Shown here piece after piece: positions 25,472 to 36,833 of a stretch of 64,000 nucleotides of DNA. A program made the position numbers and the translations under genes. The notes under the pieces are model-generated. The model ran no database searches and was not told the origin of the DNA. It saw only the letters and a list, made by a program, of their open reading frames with translations. The DNA is from JAEUMW01 sp039807745 (GTDB lineage Bacteria; Pseudomonadota; Gammaproteobacteria; Burkholderiales; JAEUMW01). The DNA is taken from NCBI GenBank assembly GCA_039807745.1, contig JBDHRV010000002.1, positions 1-64,000 on the forward strand, in the 5' to 3' direction. Each line of letters starts with the position of its first letter. Position 1 is the first letter of the stretch.

Positions 25472-26314
25472 ATGAAGCACATCGGATCGCCCGCCAATCC
25501 GCTGTACCGGTCGTGGCTCAAGCTCGCGCGGTCGCGCCGCGAGCGCCGCAAACACGGTCTCGCACTGATCGACGGCGTGCATCTGCTCGACGCGTATCTC
25601 GCGCACGGCGGCAAGCCGGAGCATGTACTCATCGCGGAGAGCAGCCAGTCGGGACAGGAGATTGCGGCAGTGGTGCGGCGACTTCCCGCGCCCGCCGTAA
25701 TCCTGGCCGACGCGCTGTTCGGATCGCTCACCGAGCTCGAGAGCCCGTCCGGCATCCTCGCCACGATCGGCATTCCCGGGCCGCTACCGCCTGTGGCTCC
25801 CGGCTGCTGGATTCTGCTGGAAGACATCCAGGATCCGGGCAACCTCGGCTCGATTCTCCGGTCGGCCGCGGCGGCAGGCGCGAGCGACGCCTGGCTGTCG
25901 AAGGGTTGTGCCGACGCCTGGTCGCCGAAGGTACTGCGGGCGGCAATGGGGGCGCATTTCTCTTTGCGGCTGCACGAGCGCGCCGACCTCGCGAACGCTG
26001 CACTGCGCTGCTCGGGTCAGGTAATCGCTCTGACCTCCGGCGGCATCCGATCGATCTTCGAGCTGGACCTGACGGGGCCGGTCGCCCTGGCCCTGGGAAA
26101 CGAAGGAGCGGGACTCTCGGCGCATCTACGCGAGGCGGCCACTGACTGCGCCGCGATTCCGATGCCTGGCCGCACGGAGTCACTCAACGTCGCGGCCGCC
26201 GCCGCGATCTGCCTGTTCGAGCGCGTGCGACAGATCGCCGCCGGCGCTCGGCAGGCAACCCGACGCAGTCAGGCCTTGGACGTCGAGCAGGTCTTGACGC
26301 CGAAGAGCGTGTAG
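25472..26314 (+). CDS. TrmH/SpoU-family RNA 2'-O-methyltransferase
   Basis: The 280-residue protein has an N-terminal substrate-binding domain (residues 1-95, with RRERRKHGLALIDGVHLLDA) and a C-terminal SPOUT domain. All three trefoil-knot motifs are present: LEDIQDPGNLGSILRSAAAAG (motif 1, about residues 115-135, quoted in part), ALGNEGAGLS (motif 2) and IPMPGRTESLNVAAAAAI (motif 3). It would methylate a ribose in rRNA or tRNA with SAM; the exact target is unknown, and RlmB-like is only a family label. The last 15 codons overlap the 3' end of the DUF2892 gene on the other strand. Confidence 0.9.
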   Translation: MKHIGSPANPLYRSWLKLARSRRERRKHGLALIDGVHLLDAYLAHGGKPEHVLIAESSQSGQEIAAVVRRLPAPAVILADALFGSLTELESPSGILATIGIPGPLPPVAPGCWILLEDIQDPGNLGSILRSAAAAGASDAWLSKGCADAWSPKVLRAAMGAHFSLRLHERADLANAALRCSGQVIALTSGGIRSIFELDLTGPVALALGNEGAGLSAHLREAATDCAAIPMPGRTESLNVAAAAAICLFERVRQIAAGARQATRRSQALDVEQVLTPKSV

Positions 26315-26469
26315 GCCGGACACCAGCGCACGAGCGCGGTGAAGAGCGGCACCAGGCCGATGAGACCCCACCACTTGGCATCGCCCTGGACGAAGAAGAA
26401 CATGCTCAAGAGCCCGAGACCGACGATGATCCGAACCGCACGGTCGATTCCACCTACGTTCGCTTGCAT
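26269..26469 (-). CDS. DUF2892 (YgaP-type transmembrane domain) protein
   Basis: This 66-residue protein starts MQANVGGIDRAVRIIVGLGLL and has two hydrophobic segments (about 13-28 and 33-48). It contains WGLIGLVPLFTALVRWCPAY with a cysteine, and a second cysteine near the end (VKTCST). That is the DUF2892 pattern, found alone or fused to rhodanese in YgaP, and often linked to sulfur handling. GGGAGG lies 5-7 bases before the ATG. It is downstream of a Crp/Fnr gene, with a dyad operator in between. Its 3' end overlaps the convergent methyltransferase gene by 46 bases. Confidence 0.85.
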   Translation of the reverse strand: MQANVGGIDRAVRIIVGLGLLSMFFFVQGDAKWWGLIGLVPLFTALVRWCPAYTLFGVKTCSTSKA

Positions 26470-26536
26470 GATTGCCTCCCGCAGTTAAGAGTGATCGAAG
26501 ACGTGTGTCAGCGTAGCGCTGGCGGTCGCTCCCGTC

Positions 26537-26552
26537 TGTAACCCAGGTCACA
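26537..26552 (-). promoter_or_regulatory. Crp/Fnr-type operator upstream of the DUF2892 gene
   Basis: The plus strand reads TGTAACCCAGGTCACA, a near-perfect inverted repeat (TGTAAC/GTCACA, five of six pairs) with a 4-base centre. It fits the general TGT(G/A)A-N6-T(C/T)ACA form of Crp/Fnr sites. It lies in the 91-base gap between the Crp/Fnr gene and the DUF2892 start, about 70 bases upstream of the latter. The neighbouring regulator is the obvious candidate to bind it; this is inferred. Confidence 0.65.
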
Positions 26553-26560
26553 CGCGCCCA

Positions 26561-27268
26561 TCACAGATCCTCCTCGGCAAGGCGCTGCAAGCTCTCCACA
26601 TCCTGCACCTGGATCTTCTCCCGCCCGAGGCTGACCCAGCCGCGCTCCGCGAAGCTCTTCAGCAGGCGGCTCACGATTTCGCGCACGCTGCCGAGCTCGT
26701 CCGCGAGATCCTGGTGCGTCGCACGCAGCTCCGGCGCACGACGCGCCAGCAGCGCGGCCAAGCGGCGGTCGAGCCGCTGAAACGCGACTTCCTCCACACG
26801 CTGCATGAGATCCACGACACGGCCCGAGAAAATCGAGAACACGAGCGTACGAAACGCCTCGCAGCTTGCGAGCAGCTGGTGGAAAAGTGGTGCACCGAGC
26901 ACGAGAAGCTCCGTCTCGCTCTCGGTCGCGCCGCTGGCGGAGTATGTCGTGTCACCGAGCAGACAACTTGTGGTCAGTACGCAGAGTTCGCCCGGCTCGA
27001 CCCGGTACAGCAGCAGCTGGCGACCGGAAGGCGCCTGCTTGAAGACGCGGATGGTGCCGGCAAGGACGAGGGGAAACGCGCCGCAGGGTCCGCGCTCGTC
27101 GAACACCCGCGTGCCGGCAGGCAGGAACAGATGCTGGCCCTGCCGTACGATCTCGTCGAGCGCCTCCGGCGGCAGCTTCGCCAAGCGCGGGAAACGCTCG
27201 CAAAGCGTGGTGACCAGCGCTGCGGCAACGTTCGTCGTGCCGTCTGGATCGGCGTCGCGAACGGTCAT
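26561..27268 (-). CDS. Crp/Fnr-family transcriptional regulator
   Basis: The 235-residue protein has an N-terminal cyclic-nucleotide-binding-type beta-roll (about 28-140), a dimer helix (about 140-175), and a C-terminal winged helix-turn-helix (THQDLADELGSVREIVSRLL, residues 184-203). It lacks the N-terminal cysteine cluster of oxygen-sensing FNR. It has Cys96 and Cys102 (ELCVLTTSCLLG) in the beta-roll, plus Cys23, Cys62 and Cys136. The position next to DUF2892 suggests a sulfur- or redox-responsive role, but the effector is not known from sequence. It is divergent from pyrG with a 73-base gap. Confidence 0.88.
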   Translation of the reverse strand: MTVRDADPDGTTNVAAALVTTLCERFPRLAKLPPEALDEIVRQGQHLFLPAGTRVFDERGPCGAFPLVLAGTIRVFKQAPSGRQLLLYRVEPGELCVLTTSCLLGDTTYSASGATESETELLVLGAPLFHQLLASCEAFRTLVFSIFSGRVVDLMQRVEEVAFQRLDRRLAALLARRAPELRATHQDLADELGSVREIVSRLLKSFAERGWVSLGREKIQVQDVESLQRLAEEDL

Positions 27269-27279
27269 CTCGCGTGAAA

Positions 27280-27308
27280 TTGAGGGGGCATCACGATTGA
27301 GCTATGAT
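27280..27308 (+). promoter_or_regulatory. Predicted sigma70 promoter of pyrG-kdsA-eno-ftsB
   Basis: TTGAGG (27280-27285) and TATGAT (27303-27308) are separated by exactly 17 bases, the optimal spacing. The start would be near 27315, about 27 bases before the pyrG ATG. No other promoter-like pair is evident before pyrG. Confidence 0.72.
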
Positions 27309-27341
27309 ACCGAAGCGCAGGTGATCCTCACTCGAGAGTAA

Positions 27342-29015
<1,674 letters not shown>

Positions 29016-29022
29016 GGCGCCC

Positions 29023-29874
29023 GTGGACCTCTGCGGATTCGAGGTGGGTCTGCATCGCCCGATGTTCCTCATCGCGGGCCCATGCGTGGTCGAATCGCTC
29101 GAGATGGCCCTCGATACGGCGGCAGAGCTGAAGGCGCTCTGCGCCGGGCTGGACGTCCCTTTCATCTACAAATCGTCCTACGATAAGGCCAACAGATCCT
29201 CCGGACAATCCTTTCGTGGCATAGGGATAGAAGGTGGACTTAAAGTTTTGAACGAAGTACGGGAACGCATTGGCGTACCGGTTCTGACGGACGTCCACAC
29301 CGTCGACGAAATCCCGCTGGTGGTCGAGGTGGTCGACGTGCTCCAGACGCCGGCGTTTTTATGTCGACAGACCGACTTCATTCAGGCGATTGCGCGCACC
29401 GGCAAGCCGGTCAACATCAAGAAGGGTCAGTTCCTTGCCCCGCACGATATGCGCAATGTGGTGGAGAAGGCGCGGCAGGCGAGCGGTCGAGACAACATCA
29501 TGGTCTGCGAGCGCGGGGCGTCCTTTGGCTACAACAATCTCGTGTCCGACATGCGTTCGCTTGCGATCATGCGCGAGACCGGATGCCCGGTCGTTTTCGA
29601 CGCCACCCACTCCGTGCAATTGCCGGGCGGGGAGGGTACGCGCAGCGGCGGTCAGCGCGAATTCGTCCCCGTGCTCGCCCGCGCAGCGGTCGCGACCGGG
29701 GTGGCGGGCGTTTTCATGGAGACCCACCCCGATCCGGCGCGTGCGCTGTCGGATGGGCCCAACGCCTGGCCGCTCGGGAGAATGAAGGATCTGCTGGAAA
29801 CCCTGAAGCGCATCGACGAACTCGTGAAGCGCGAGGGTTTTGCCGAGGTCGGGCTCGGCGCGGGCCAAGGTTGA
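29023..29874 (+). CDS. kdsA: 3-deoxy-8-phosphooctulonate synthase
   Basis: KdsA condenses phosphoenolpyruvate with arabinose-5-phosphate to Kdo-8-phosphate for the LPS inner core. The 283-residue TIM-barrel protein has [10 protein letters not shown] near the N-terminus, [13 protein letters not shown] around 46-58, and [11 protein letters not shown] around 192-202. The GTG at 29023 gives the family length and follows TGAGG; the open frame extends upstream into pyrG but that part is not KdsA-like. The PEP substrate is made by the next gene, eno. Confidence 0.96.
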   Translation: MDLCGFEVGLHRPMFLIAGPCVVESLEMALDTAAELKALCAGLDVPFIYKSSYDKANRSSGQSFRGIGIEGGLKVLNEVRERIGVPVLTDVHTVDEIPLVVEVVDVLQTPAFLCRQTDFIQAIARTGKPVNIKKGQFLAPHDMRNVVEKARQASGRDNIMVCERGASFGYNNLVSDMRSLAIMRETGCPVVFDATHSVQLPGGEGTRSGGQREFVPVLARAAVATGVAGVFMETHPDPARALSDGPNAWPLGRMKDLLETLKRIDELVKREGFAEVGLGAGQG

Positions 29875-29900
29875 ACACACCAAGAACGAGCTGGAGCTGA

Positions 29901-31187
<1,287 letters not shown>

Positions 31188-31472
31188 ATGCGCCACCTCG
31201 GCATCCTGCTATTCATCGTCATCGCCGGCCTGCAGTATTCGCTTTGGTTCGGCAAGGGCGGCTGGATGAAAGTCTGGGACGTGGATCGACAGTTGCAGGC
31301 ACAGCGCGAGACGAACCATGCTCTTAAGCTGCGCAACGCCGCTCTGGAAGCGGAGGTACGAGACCTCAAACAGGGCCTGCTGGCCGTCGAAGAGCGCGCG
31401 CGGAGCGACCTTGGACTGACACGTCACGACGAGATTTTCGTCCAGATCCTGGACGACCGAGATTCTCGTTGA
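31188..31472 (+). CDS. ftsB: Cell division protein FtsB
   Basis: FtsB forms the FtsQLB complex that activates septal peptidoglycan synthesis. The 94-residue protein has a short cytoplasmic N-terminus, one membrane helix (about 4-20, ILLFIVIAGLQYSLWFG), and a periplasmic coiled coil (about 30-72, with QRETNHALKLRNAALEAEV). The eno-ftsB order and zero-base spacing are standard in beta- and gammaproteobacteria. Confidence 0.93.
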   Translation: MRHLGILLFIVIAGLQYSLWFGKGGWMKVWDVDRQLQAQRETNHALKLRNAALEAEVRDLKQGLLAVEERARSDLGLTRHDEIFVQILDDRDSR

Positions 31473-31473
31473 C

Positions 31474-31491
31474 AGGTCCGGATCCGGACCT
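31474..31491. repeat. 18-base perfect palindrome at a convergent gene junction
   Basis: AGGTCCGGATCCGGACCT reads the same on both strands. It lies in the 35-base gap between the ftsB stop and the pilL stop. In RNA from either strand it would form a 7-base stem with a GATC loop. There is no T run on either side, so it is not a standard intrinsic terminator, but it could act as a two-way end or stabiliser for both transcripts. Confidence 0.6.
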
Positions 31492-31507
31492 CGGAGCCGG
31501 TGGCGCG

Positions 31508-34500
31508 TCAGGCGGTACCGGCAGCAGCCGTGAACGTGCTCAGATGCGCCAGTAATTCCTGCTCTTCGAACGGTTTCCCGAGATAGACGTTGACGCCCAA
31601 CTTATCGGCGTATTCCCGATGCTTTTGGGCGAGCCTTGACGTGATCATGATGATCGGAAGGCGAGACGTGCGCTGACTAGCCTTCAGATTCTTGGTGAGA
31701 TCGAAACCGTCCATGCGCGGCATCTCGATGTCCACCAGCAGCGCGTCAGGTGTCTTGTCTTGCATTTGCTGCAAGGCGTCAAGCCCATCACGCGCCGTGG
31801 CTACACGGTAACCATGTCTTGCGAGCAATCGGCTCGTGACGTTCCGAACGGTAAGAGAATCGTCCACGACCATGATCAAGGGAGCAGCCCGGCTCGTTTC
31901 GGCCGTCGCCTCGATCGCCGGCACCTGCCTGATTCGGCGCCGTTCCATGAGGAGCGCCGGGTCCACGACGAATACAATCTCGCCGTCTGGTAGAACGGTC
32001 GCACCGTTCACCCCGGGCAATCCAGCGAGTTGCGGCCCGATCGCTTTCAGGACGATGTCCTGATTGACGGTGAGGTGATCGACCAACACCGCGACGCGTC
32101 GATCTGCACTTCGTATCAGTAACACGAAATACTTCGAGCGATCAACGGACGGGGTGGTGCTCTCACCAAGCAGCTGCGGAAGATAGAAGACCGGATAGCG
32201 ATGATCGAGCCACTCCAGCGCTTCGCTCGCACACAGATCAGACGCTCTGGCGACGGGAACTTCCTGCACCTGCTCGACAAGGTTCGTCAGAATCGCCCAG
32301 CGACGTCCCGATGCAGAAACGAGAATCGCCTTGGCCACGGCGAGGGTGAGGGGTACGCGAATGGTGAACGTGGTTCCCCGGCCGCTCTCCGTCGTGATCT
32401 CGATACTTCCCCCGAGGGCGTATACCTCGTTCGCCACCACGTCCATTCCGACGCCGCGACCCGCAAGCTCGCTCACCTCCGAGGCCGTCGAGAATCCCGG
32501 ACGCAAGATCATCTGCTCGAGCTCGGAGTGAGAGGGCTCGGCGCCGACAGGCAACCAGCCAAGCTCCCGCGCCTTGGTCCGGATGCGCTCATGGTCGATC
32601 CCTCGTCCGTCATCGGCGAGGGAAATCAGCAGATCGTTGATCTCCTGACGCAGTATGAGGCGGATCGTTCCGGCCTCGCGTTTTCCCGCGCCCACCCGAT
32701 CATCCAAGGCTTCGATGCCATGGGTGACCGCGTTCCGCACCAAGTGTTCGAGAGGCGCCGCCATGCGCTCCAGCACGCCGCGGTCGACCTCCGTTTGCCC
32801 ACCGATCAACTCGAATTCCACCTTCTTGCCGGTCTCTCGAGCGGCTTGGCGCGCCACCCGATAGAGACGTTCTGACACGTTCTGAAACGTTACGGTGCGC
32901 AGCCGCATGAGATCATCCTGCAAGATCCGATTGAGGCGGGACTCCACACTCAATGCAGCCTGTACTTCGTCCACGCCGTCGAGCAGATGGCGCTGCACCG
33001 TGGCCACGTCGTGGAGGCTTTCGGCCATGAGCCGGGTGAGTTCCTGAAATCTCGTGAAGCGGTCGAGCTCGAGCGGATCGAATGCGGCATCGTGCTCGAT
33101 TGTCTGGTTCTGCGTCGCTTGCAAGCGGCTCTCGGCCTGGATCTCGATTTCTTTCAACTGACCTCGCAACCTAGCAACACTGTCGGTGAGCTCGATCAGG
33201 AATTGCTTCAGGGTCTGCGCCTCGGTTTCGATTCGCCCCCGGGAAATGCTTATCTCACCGGCCTGGTTCAGCAGGCGATCCAATGTATCGGCGGCCACGC
33301 GAATGTGTGCCGAGAATGAGGGTACCGAGTCTCCAGTGCTGCGGTCCTGTGGCGCCTGCTTAGCGTAGCGGGAACCATCGATTGCGCCACCCGCTACCGG
33401 TAGCTTCGATTCCGGCTCACCGCTTTCGAGTGCCTCAAGACCGATGGTGAGACGGTCGAATTCTCTCTCAAGCAGATCAAGAACATCGGGGTTCACCGCG
33501 CCGCCTTCGACAGCTTCCAGGCGCCCCTCCATAATGTGCACGAGTTCGCCGAGGCGGATCGCCCCGACCATCCTGGCACCCCCTTTGATCGTGTGGAGCA
33601 CGCGCCGCAGGGAGTCGAACGCTGCCGCATCCTGCGGCTCGCTCCGCAGGTGCCTGAGATCCTCGCCGATAAGCGGACCAAGATCGCGAACTTCATCGAG
33701 AAAGATGGGTAACAGCTGAGGGTCGATGTCGTCCTTTAGCACCCGGTGATCGCGTGCGCCGCCAGACTCGCCATTACTAAAGGCAGACATCCCGCCGGAA
33801 TCTGCTTCCGAGCGCTGCAGATCTTCTGCATCTTCCACTGAAAATTCGAGAGCGATCGCCGGTGGCGACGCCACACTTTCCCCGGCAGCGTCGCTGCATG
33901 CGTCCGCCTCACGCTCGAACTGCGCGCGCAGATCTGCAGAAAGTTCCGGCGTTCTTCCCTTCGCCACCGCGTCGATCAGCGCCTTGAGGGTGGACAGCGC
34001 AGACCGCAATAGCTCAGAGGTGGTCGGGCAATCGGGATGACCAAATGGCGCGTTCTCGATTACGCTCGCAACGAGCGTGATGTCCTTGAAGCCGGTCGCA
34101 CGGGCGATACCACCGATGGTGTGAGCAGCGCGAATCACGGTGTCCCGAGTTTCGTCGTCGGGAGCAAACTCGAGGGCCGCGAGCCCCATCCGGAGAGCCT
34201 CGACGTTCTGGCGTGCCTCCTCGACGAAGATTTGGAAGAGCGGGGCGGGCAGCGTCGAAAGGCTGGCCTCGACCGTATCCGGTGTCGGCTCAGCCGCTGC
34301 CGCTTCCATGGTCATATCAAGGGAAGCGATGGGAAGCGTGTCGTCAGGCTCCACAGTGCGGGGGATTCCTGCCCTGGGGGCTGCGAGTTCACTGGCAAGG
34401 AATGCCGTCTTGGCAGACAACGCACCGGCTCGCACAGTTGTGCGTCCTTGCTGCGCCATGTCCGTGATCCATCCCGTGAAGAGGTTGCGCGCCAGCGCAG

Positions 34501-36817
34501 CGAGGTCGATTAGCTCTTCGGATGCGGGCCGCTCGGCTTCCAACCATCGATTCAACAGTGATTCGATCATCCACGCAGCATCCCCGACTGCATGGAGGCC
34601 GGCCATGCGCCCGCTGCCCTTGAGCGTGTGAAACCCCCTTCGCAGCGTTGTAAGGTTACCCCAGTCACCTGGTTGAACGCGCGCGCGCTCGAGAAGATCA
34701 CCCATCGCCTCCAGCAGTTCGTTGGCCTCCTCTATAAAGATCGAGACGATCTCCGGATCGACTCCTTCGCTTCTGGCGTCGACCTCGATACCGTCGCGTT
34801 CCAGATCGCCGCTCGGCGCATCTGCCCCATGCCACTCTTGTTCAGCGGTTTCATCGCTCAGATGAGCTCGATGCTCCAGAATTGATTCGCCGGAGGCCGC
34901 TTGCAAGGCGTCAGGTTCGTCCCGCAGCGCGCTCAGATCGAAGCGATCAAGAATCTCGTCGATGTCCCCGTGTGTCACTTCTTCGCCGTCACGGTCTCCG
35001 TCCGATCGCCCCTCGGTCGGAAAAAGCTCGAAGTCAAGTTCGTCGGCATGTCCAGCCGGTCCGTCTTCGGCGATCGTCTGCAAATCGAGAACGGACGATG
35101 AAGCGACCATCGCTTCCCTGGCGTCGAAGCGGGCGAGGATCGTTTCGACGGCGCGTAGTTCGTCGCGGTTGTCTCGGTCAAGCGCTCCAACGTAGAGCAT
35201 GACGCTGCTCAGCCCTTCGGCAAGCAGCGCAGTCTTGTCCTCAGAGACGATTCGTCCCGGCTCGTCGAGCATCGCAATGATCGAGGTGGATCGTTCGATG
35301 AGTTGCGCTGCGTTCTCCACATCCAGCACGCGCAGCGCACCCGCAACGCTTCCCAAGAGTCCCGGTAGCTCTATTAGAGGCGGGGTCGGTACCTGCCCCC
35401 GGAAGAAGCTGTCGAGACTCCGTTCCGCCTGCTGCAACGTGGCTAACATCTCACTGCCAACGACTTGCAGCAGTTCCCGTTCGTCTCCCGGTGAAGGGTT
35501 CGGTTCGTTGCGTGCACGGTTACAGCGTTCGGCAGCCGCTTGAGTACGTGATAGGCATGCAAGCAGTGTCCGCCGTCGCGCATCGAACTCTGCAATCGCC
35601 TCTGGCATGGAGATTCGGCACGCTTCCAGTCTTTCTTCCAAGGCGCTCAATGCGGCCGCGGTCTCGATAACGATCGCCGCCTGCACGTCGGCATCCAGAA
35701 CTGCGAGATCCGCGGTCGTCAGCAGCATTGCGTCGATCAGCGCCGTCACCGGTTGGCTGCGGATCGCGTGGCTTAGCTCACATAGTTCCGTGAGACATTC
35801 TTGAAGCTCCGCGGCAACTTCCTGCGTCATCGCGCGTCGATGCTCCGCCCGGACACACGTGTCGGGCGCGATTAGTTCTTTGGCCCGGCGCAGCACCGGC
35901 TCGAACTCCGCGGTATCGATCTCGACAACAGCCCACGACGCCGAGGCTGGCGCATAGCGATAGAGCCCATAGAGTGACTTCACATCACGCACGAGCGCTG
36001 TAACTGGCTCACACTGAACCAAGTGAAAGAGCAACTCTCGCATCAGCTGCGTGCTGGCTGGGTCCCCCGAAGCAAAGGTTGCCATATACCGATCGATTCG
36101 ACCCGCAGCCCGCTTCATTTCGTCCGTGACTGCAAATCCGCCACGCAGCAATCCGTCGACGAAAGCCGAGCTTACCCACCACGGTGCGCGTCTGCCCGGC
36201 GCCGGCTGGGCACGCTCAATTTCCTGGAGTGCCTCCAGCATTTGTACGAGACCGTCTTCTGAGCCGCGTAACCAGTTCAGCATGCCGCGTTGATAGCGCC
36301 CGCGACACACTCTGACGAAGTCGAAGAGTTCGTCGCCTTGGAGCAGGTTGGGGGACGCAAGCGGCGGAGGGAAGACGCTCAAGTCCGGGTGGAACAGCGC
36401 ATAGTCGTCGACAGGTTGGCCGCCCCGCGCCTGCGCCAATTCGTTCAAGAGTGGACGCAGCGACACCGCATTCTCGGGTGCGCCCGCCATCAGATCGCCA
36501 AGATGGCGCGCAAGACTCGCACTGGCCCTGCCGAGTAGCTGCGCCAGTTCAGGCGTCGGCGCGATGTCGCGCTTCTCGAGCGCGACGAGAACAGCGTCGA
36601 TGTCCTTCGAGAACGCGCCGAGTGCCTCCATCCCGATGATCTGGAGCGCGCCGGTGACTTCACGCACCGAGGCGAGGGCCGCCGATAGGGTGTCGGCGTT
36701 GCCCGCTGGATCAGCGAAGTAGGTCGCGAGCGAGGCACGCGCCCGCTCGAGCGCAAAGTCGATCTCTGGCTTCACCCATGTCAGGGGGCCAAGCTGGGTT
36801 GCGAGAATGGCGCTCAT
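31508..36817 (-). CDS. pilL: Pil-Chp hybrid chemosensory histidine kinase (PilL/ChpA)
   Basis: This 1,769-residue CheA-type kinase controls twitching motility and surface responses through PilG/PilH. Canonical-looking Hpt domains are at about residues 690-790 (HTLKGSGRMAG), 860-940 (HTIGGIARATG) and 1040-1130 (HTIKGGARM). Then come the HATPase_c domain (about 1330-1490, with LEHLVRNAVTHG, DDGRGIDHERI, GRGVGMDVV), a CheW-like domain (about 1490-1620), and a C-terminal receiver (about 1645-1765, VVDDS and the phospho-Asp in LLVDIEMPRMDG). Two N-terminal segments (about 35-75 and near residue 490) look Hpt-like but lack the histidine. I start at the ATG at 36817 (MSAILATQLGPLTW), 16 bases after pilJ. 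Confidence 0.95.
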   Translation of the reverse strand: MSAILATQLGPLTWVKPEIDFALERARASLATYFADPAGNADTLSAALASVREVTGALQIIGMEALGAFSKDIDAVLVALEKRDIAPTPELAQLLGRASASLARHLGDLMAGAPENAVSLRPLLNELAQARGGQPVDDYALFHPDLSVFPPPLASPNLLQGDELFDFVRVCRGRYQRGMLNWLRGSEDGLVQMLEALQEIERAQPAPGRRAPWWVSSAFVDGLLRGGFAVTDEMKRAAGRIDRYMATFASGDPASTQLMRELLFHLVQCEPVTALVRDVKSLYGLYRYAPASASWAVVEIDTAEFEPVLRRAKELIAPDTCVRAEHRRAMTQEVAAELQECLTELCELSHAIRSQPVTALIDAMLLTTADLAVLDADVQAAIVIETAAALSALEERLEACRISMPEAIAEFDARRRTLLACLSRTQAAAERCNRARNEPNPSPGDERELLQVVGSEMLATLQQAERSLDSFFRGQVPTPPLIELPGLLGSVAGALRVLDVENAAQLIERSTSIIAMLDEPGRIVSEDKTALLAEGLSSVMLYVGALDRDNRDELRAVETILARFDAREAMVASSSVLDLQTIAEDGPAGHADELDFELFPTEGRSDGDRDGEEVTHGDIDEILDRFDLSALRDEPDALQAASGESILEHRAHLSDETAEQEWHGADAPSGDLERDGIEVDARSEGVDPEIVSIFIEEANELLEAMGDLLERARVQPGDWGNLTTLRRGFHTLKGSGRMAGLHAVGDAAWMIESLLNRWLEAERPASEELIDLAALARNLFTGWITDMAQQGRTTVRAGALSAKTAFLASELAAPRAGIPRTVEPDDTLPIASLDMTMEAAAAEPTPDTVEASLSTLPAPLFQIFVEEARQNVEALRMGLAALEFAPDDETRDTVIRAAHTIGGIARATGFKDITLVASVIENAPFGHPDCPTTSELLRSALSTLKALIDAVAKGRTPELSADLRAQFEREADACSDAAGESVASPPAIALEFSVEDAEDLQRSEADSGGMSAFSNGESGGARDHRVLKDDIDPQLLPIFLDEVRDLGPLIGEDLRHLRSEPQDAAAFDSLRRVLHTIKGGARMVGAIRLGELVHIMEGRLEAVEGGAVNPDVLDLLEREFDRLTIGLEALESGEPESKLPVAGGAIDGSRYAKQAPQDRSTGDSVPSFSAHIRVAADTLDRLLNQAGEISISRGRIETEAQTLKQFLIELTDSVARLRGQLKEIEIQAESRLQATQNQTIEHDAAFDPLELDRFTRFQELTRLMAESLHDVATVQRHLLDGVDEVQAALSVESRLNRILQDDLMRLRTVTFQNVSERLYRVARQAARETGKKVEFELIGGQTEVDRGVLERMAAPLEHLVRNAVTHGIEALDDRVGAGKREAGTIRLILRQEINDLLISLADDGRGIDHERIRTKARELGWLPVGAEPSHSELEQMILRPGFSTASEVSELAGRGVGMDVVANEVYALGGSIEITTESGRGTTFTIRVPLTLAVAKAILVSASGRRWAILTNLVEQVQEVPVARASDLCASEALEWLDHRYPVFYLPQLLGESTTPSVDRSKYFVLLIRSADRRVAVLVDHLTVNQDIVLKAIGPQLAGLPGVNGATVLPDGEIVFVVDPALLMERRRIRQVPAIEATAETSRAAPLIMVVDDSLTVRNVTSRLLARHGYRVATARDGLDALQQMQDKTPDALLVDIEMPRMDGFDLTKNLKASQRTSRLPIIMITSRLAQKHREYADKLGVNVYLGKPFEEQELLAHLSTFTAAAGTA

Positions 36818-36833
36818 GTGATCTTGTCGGCAG

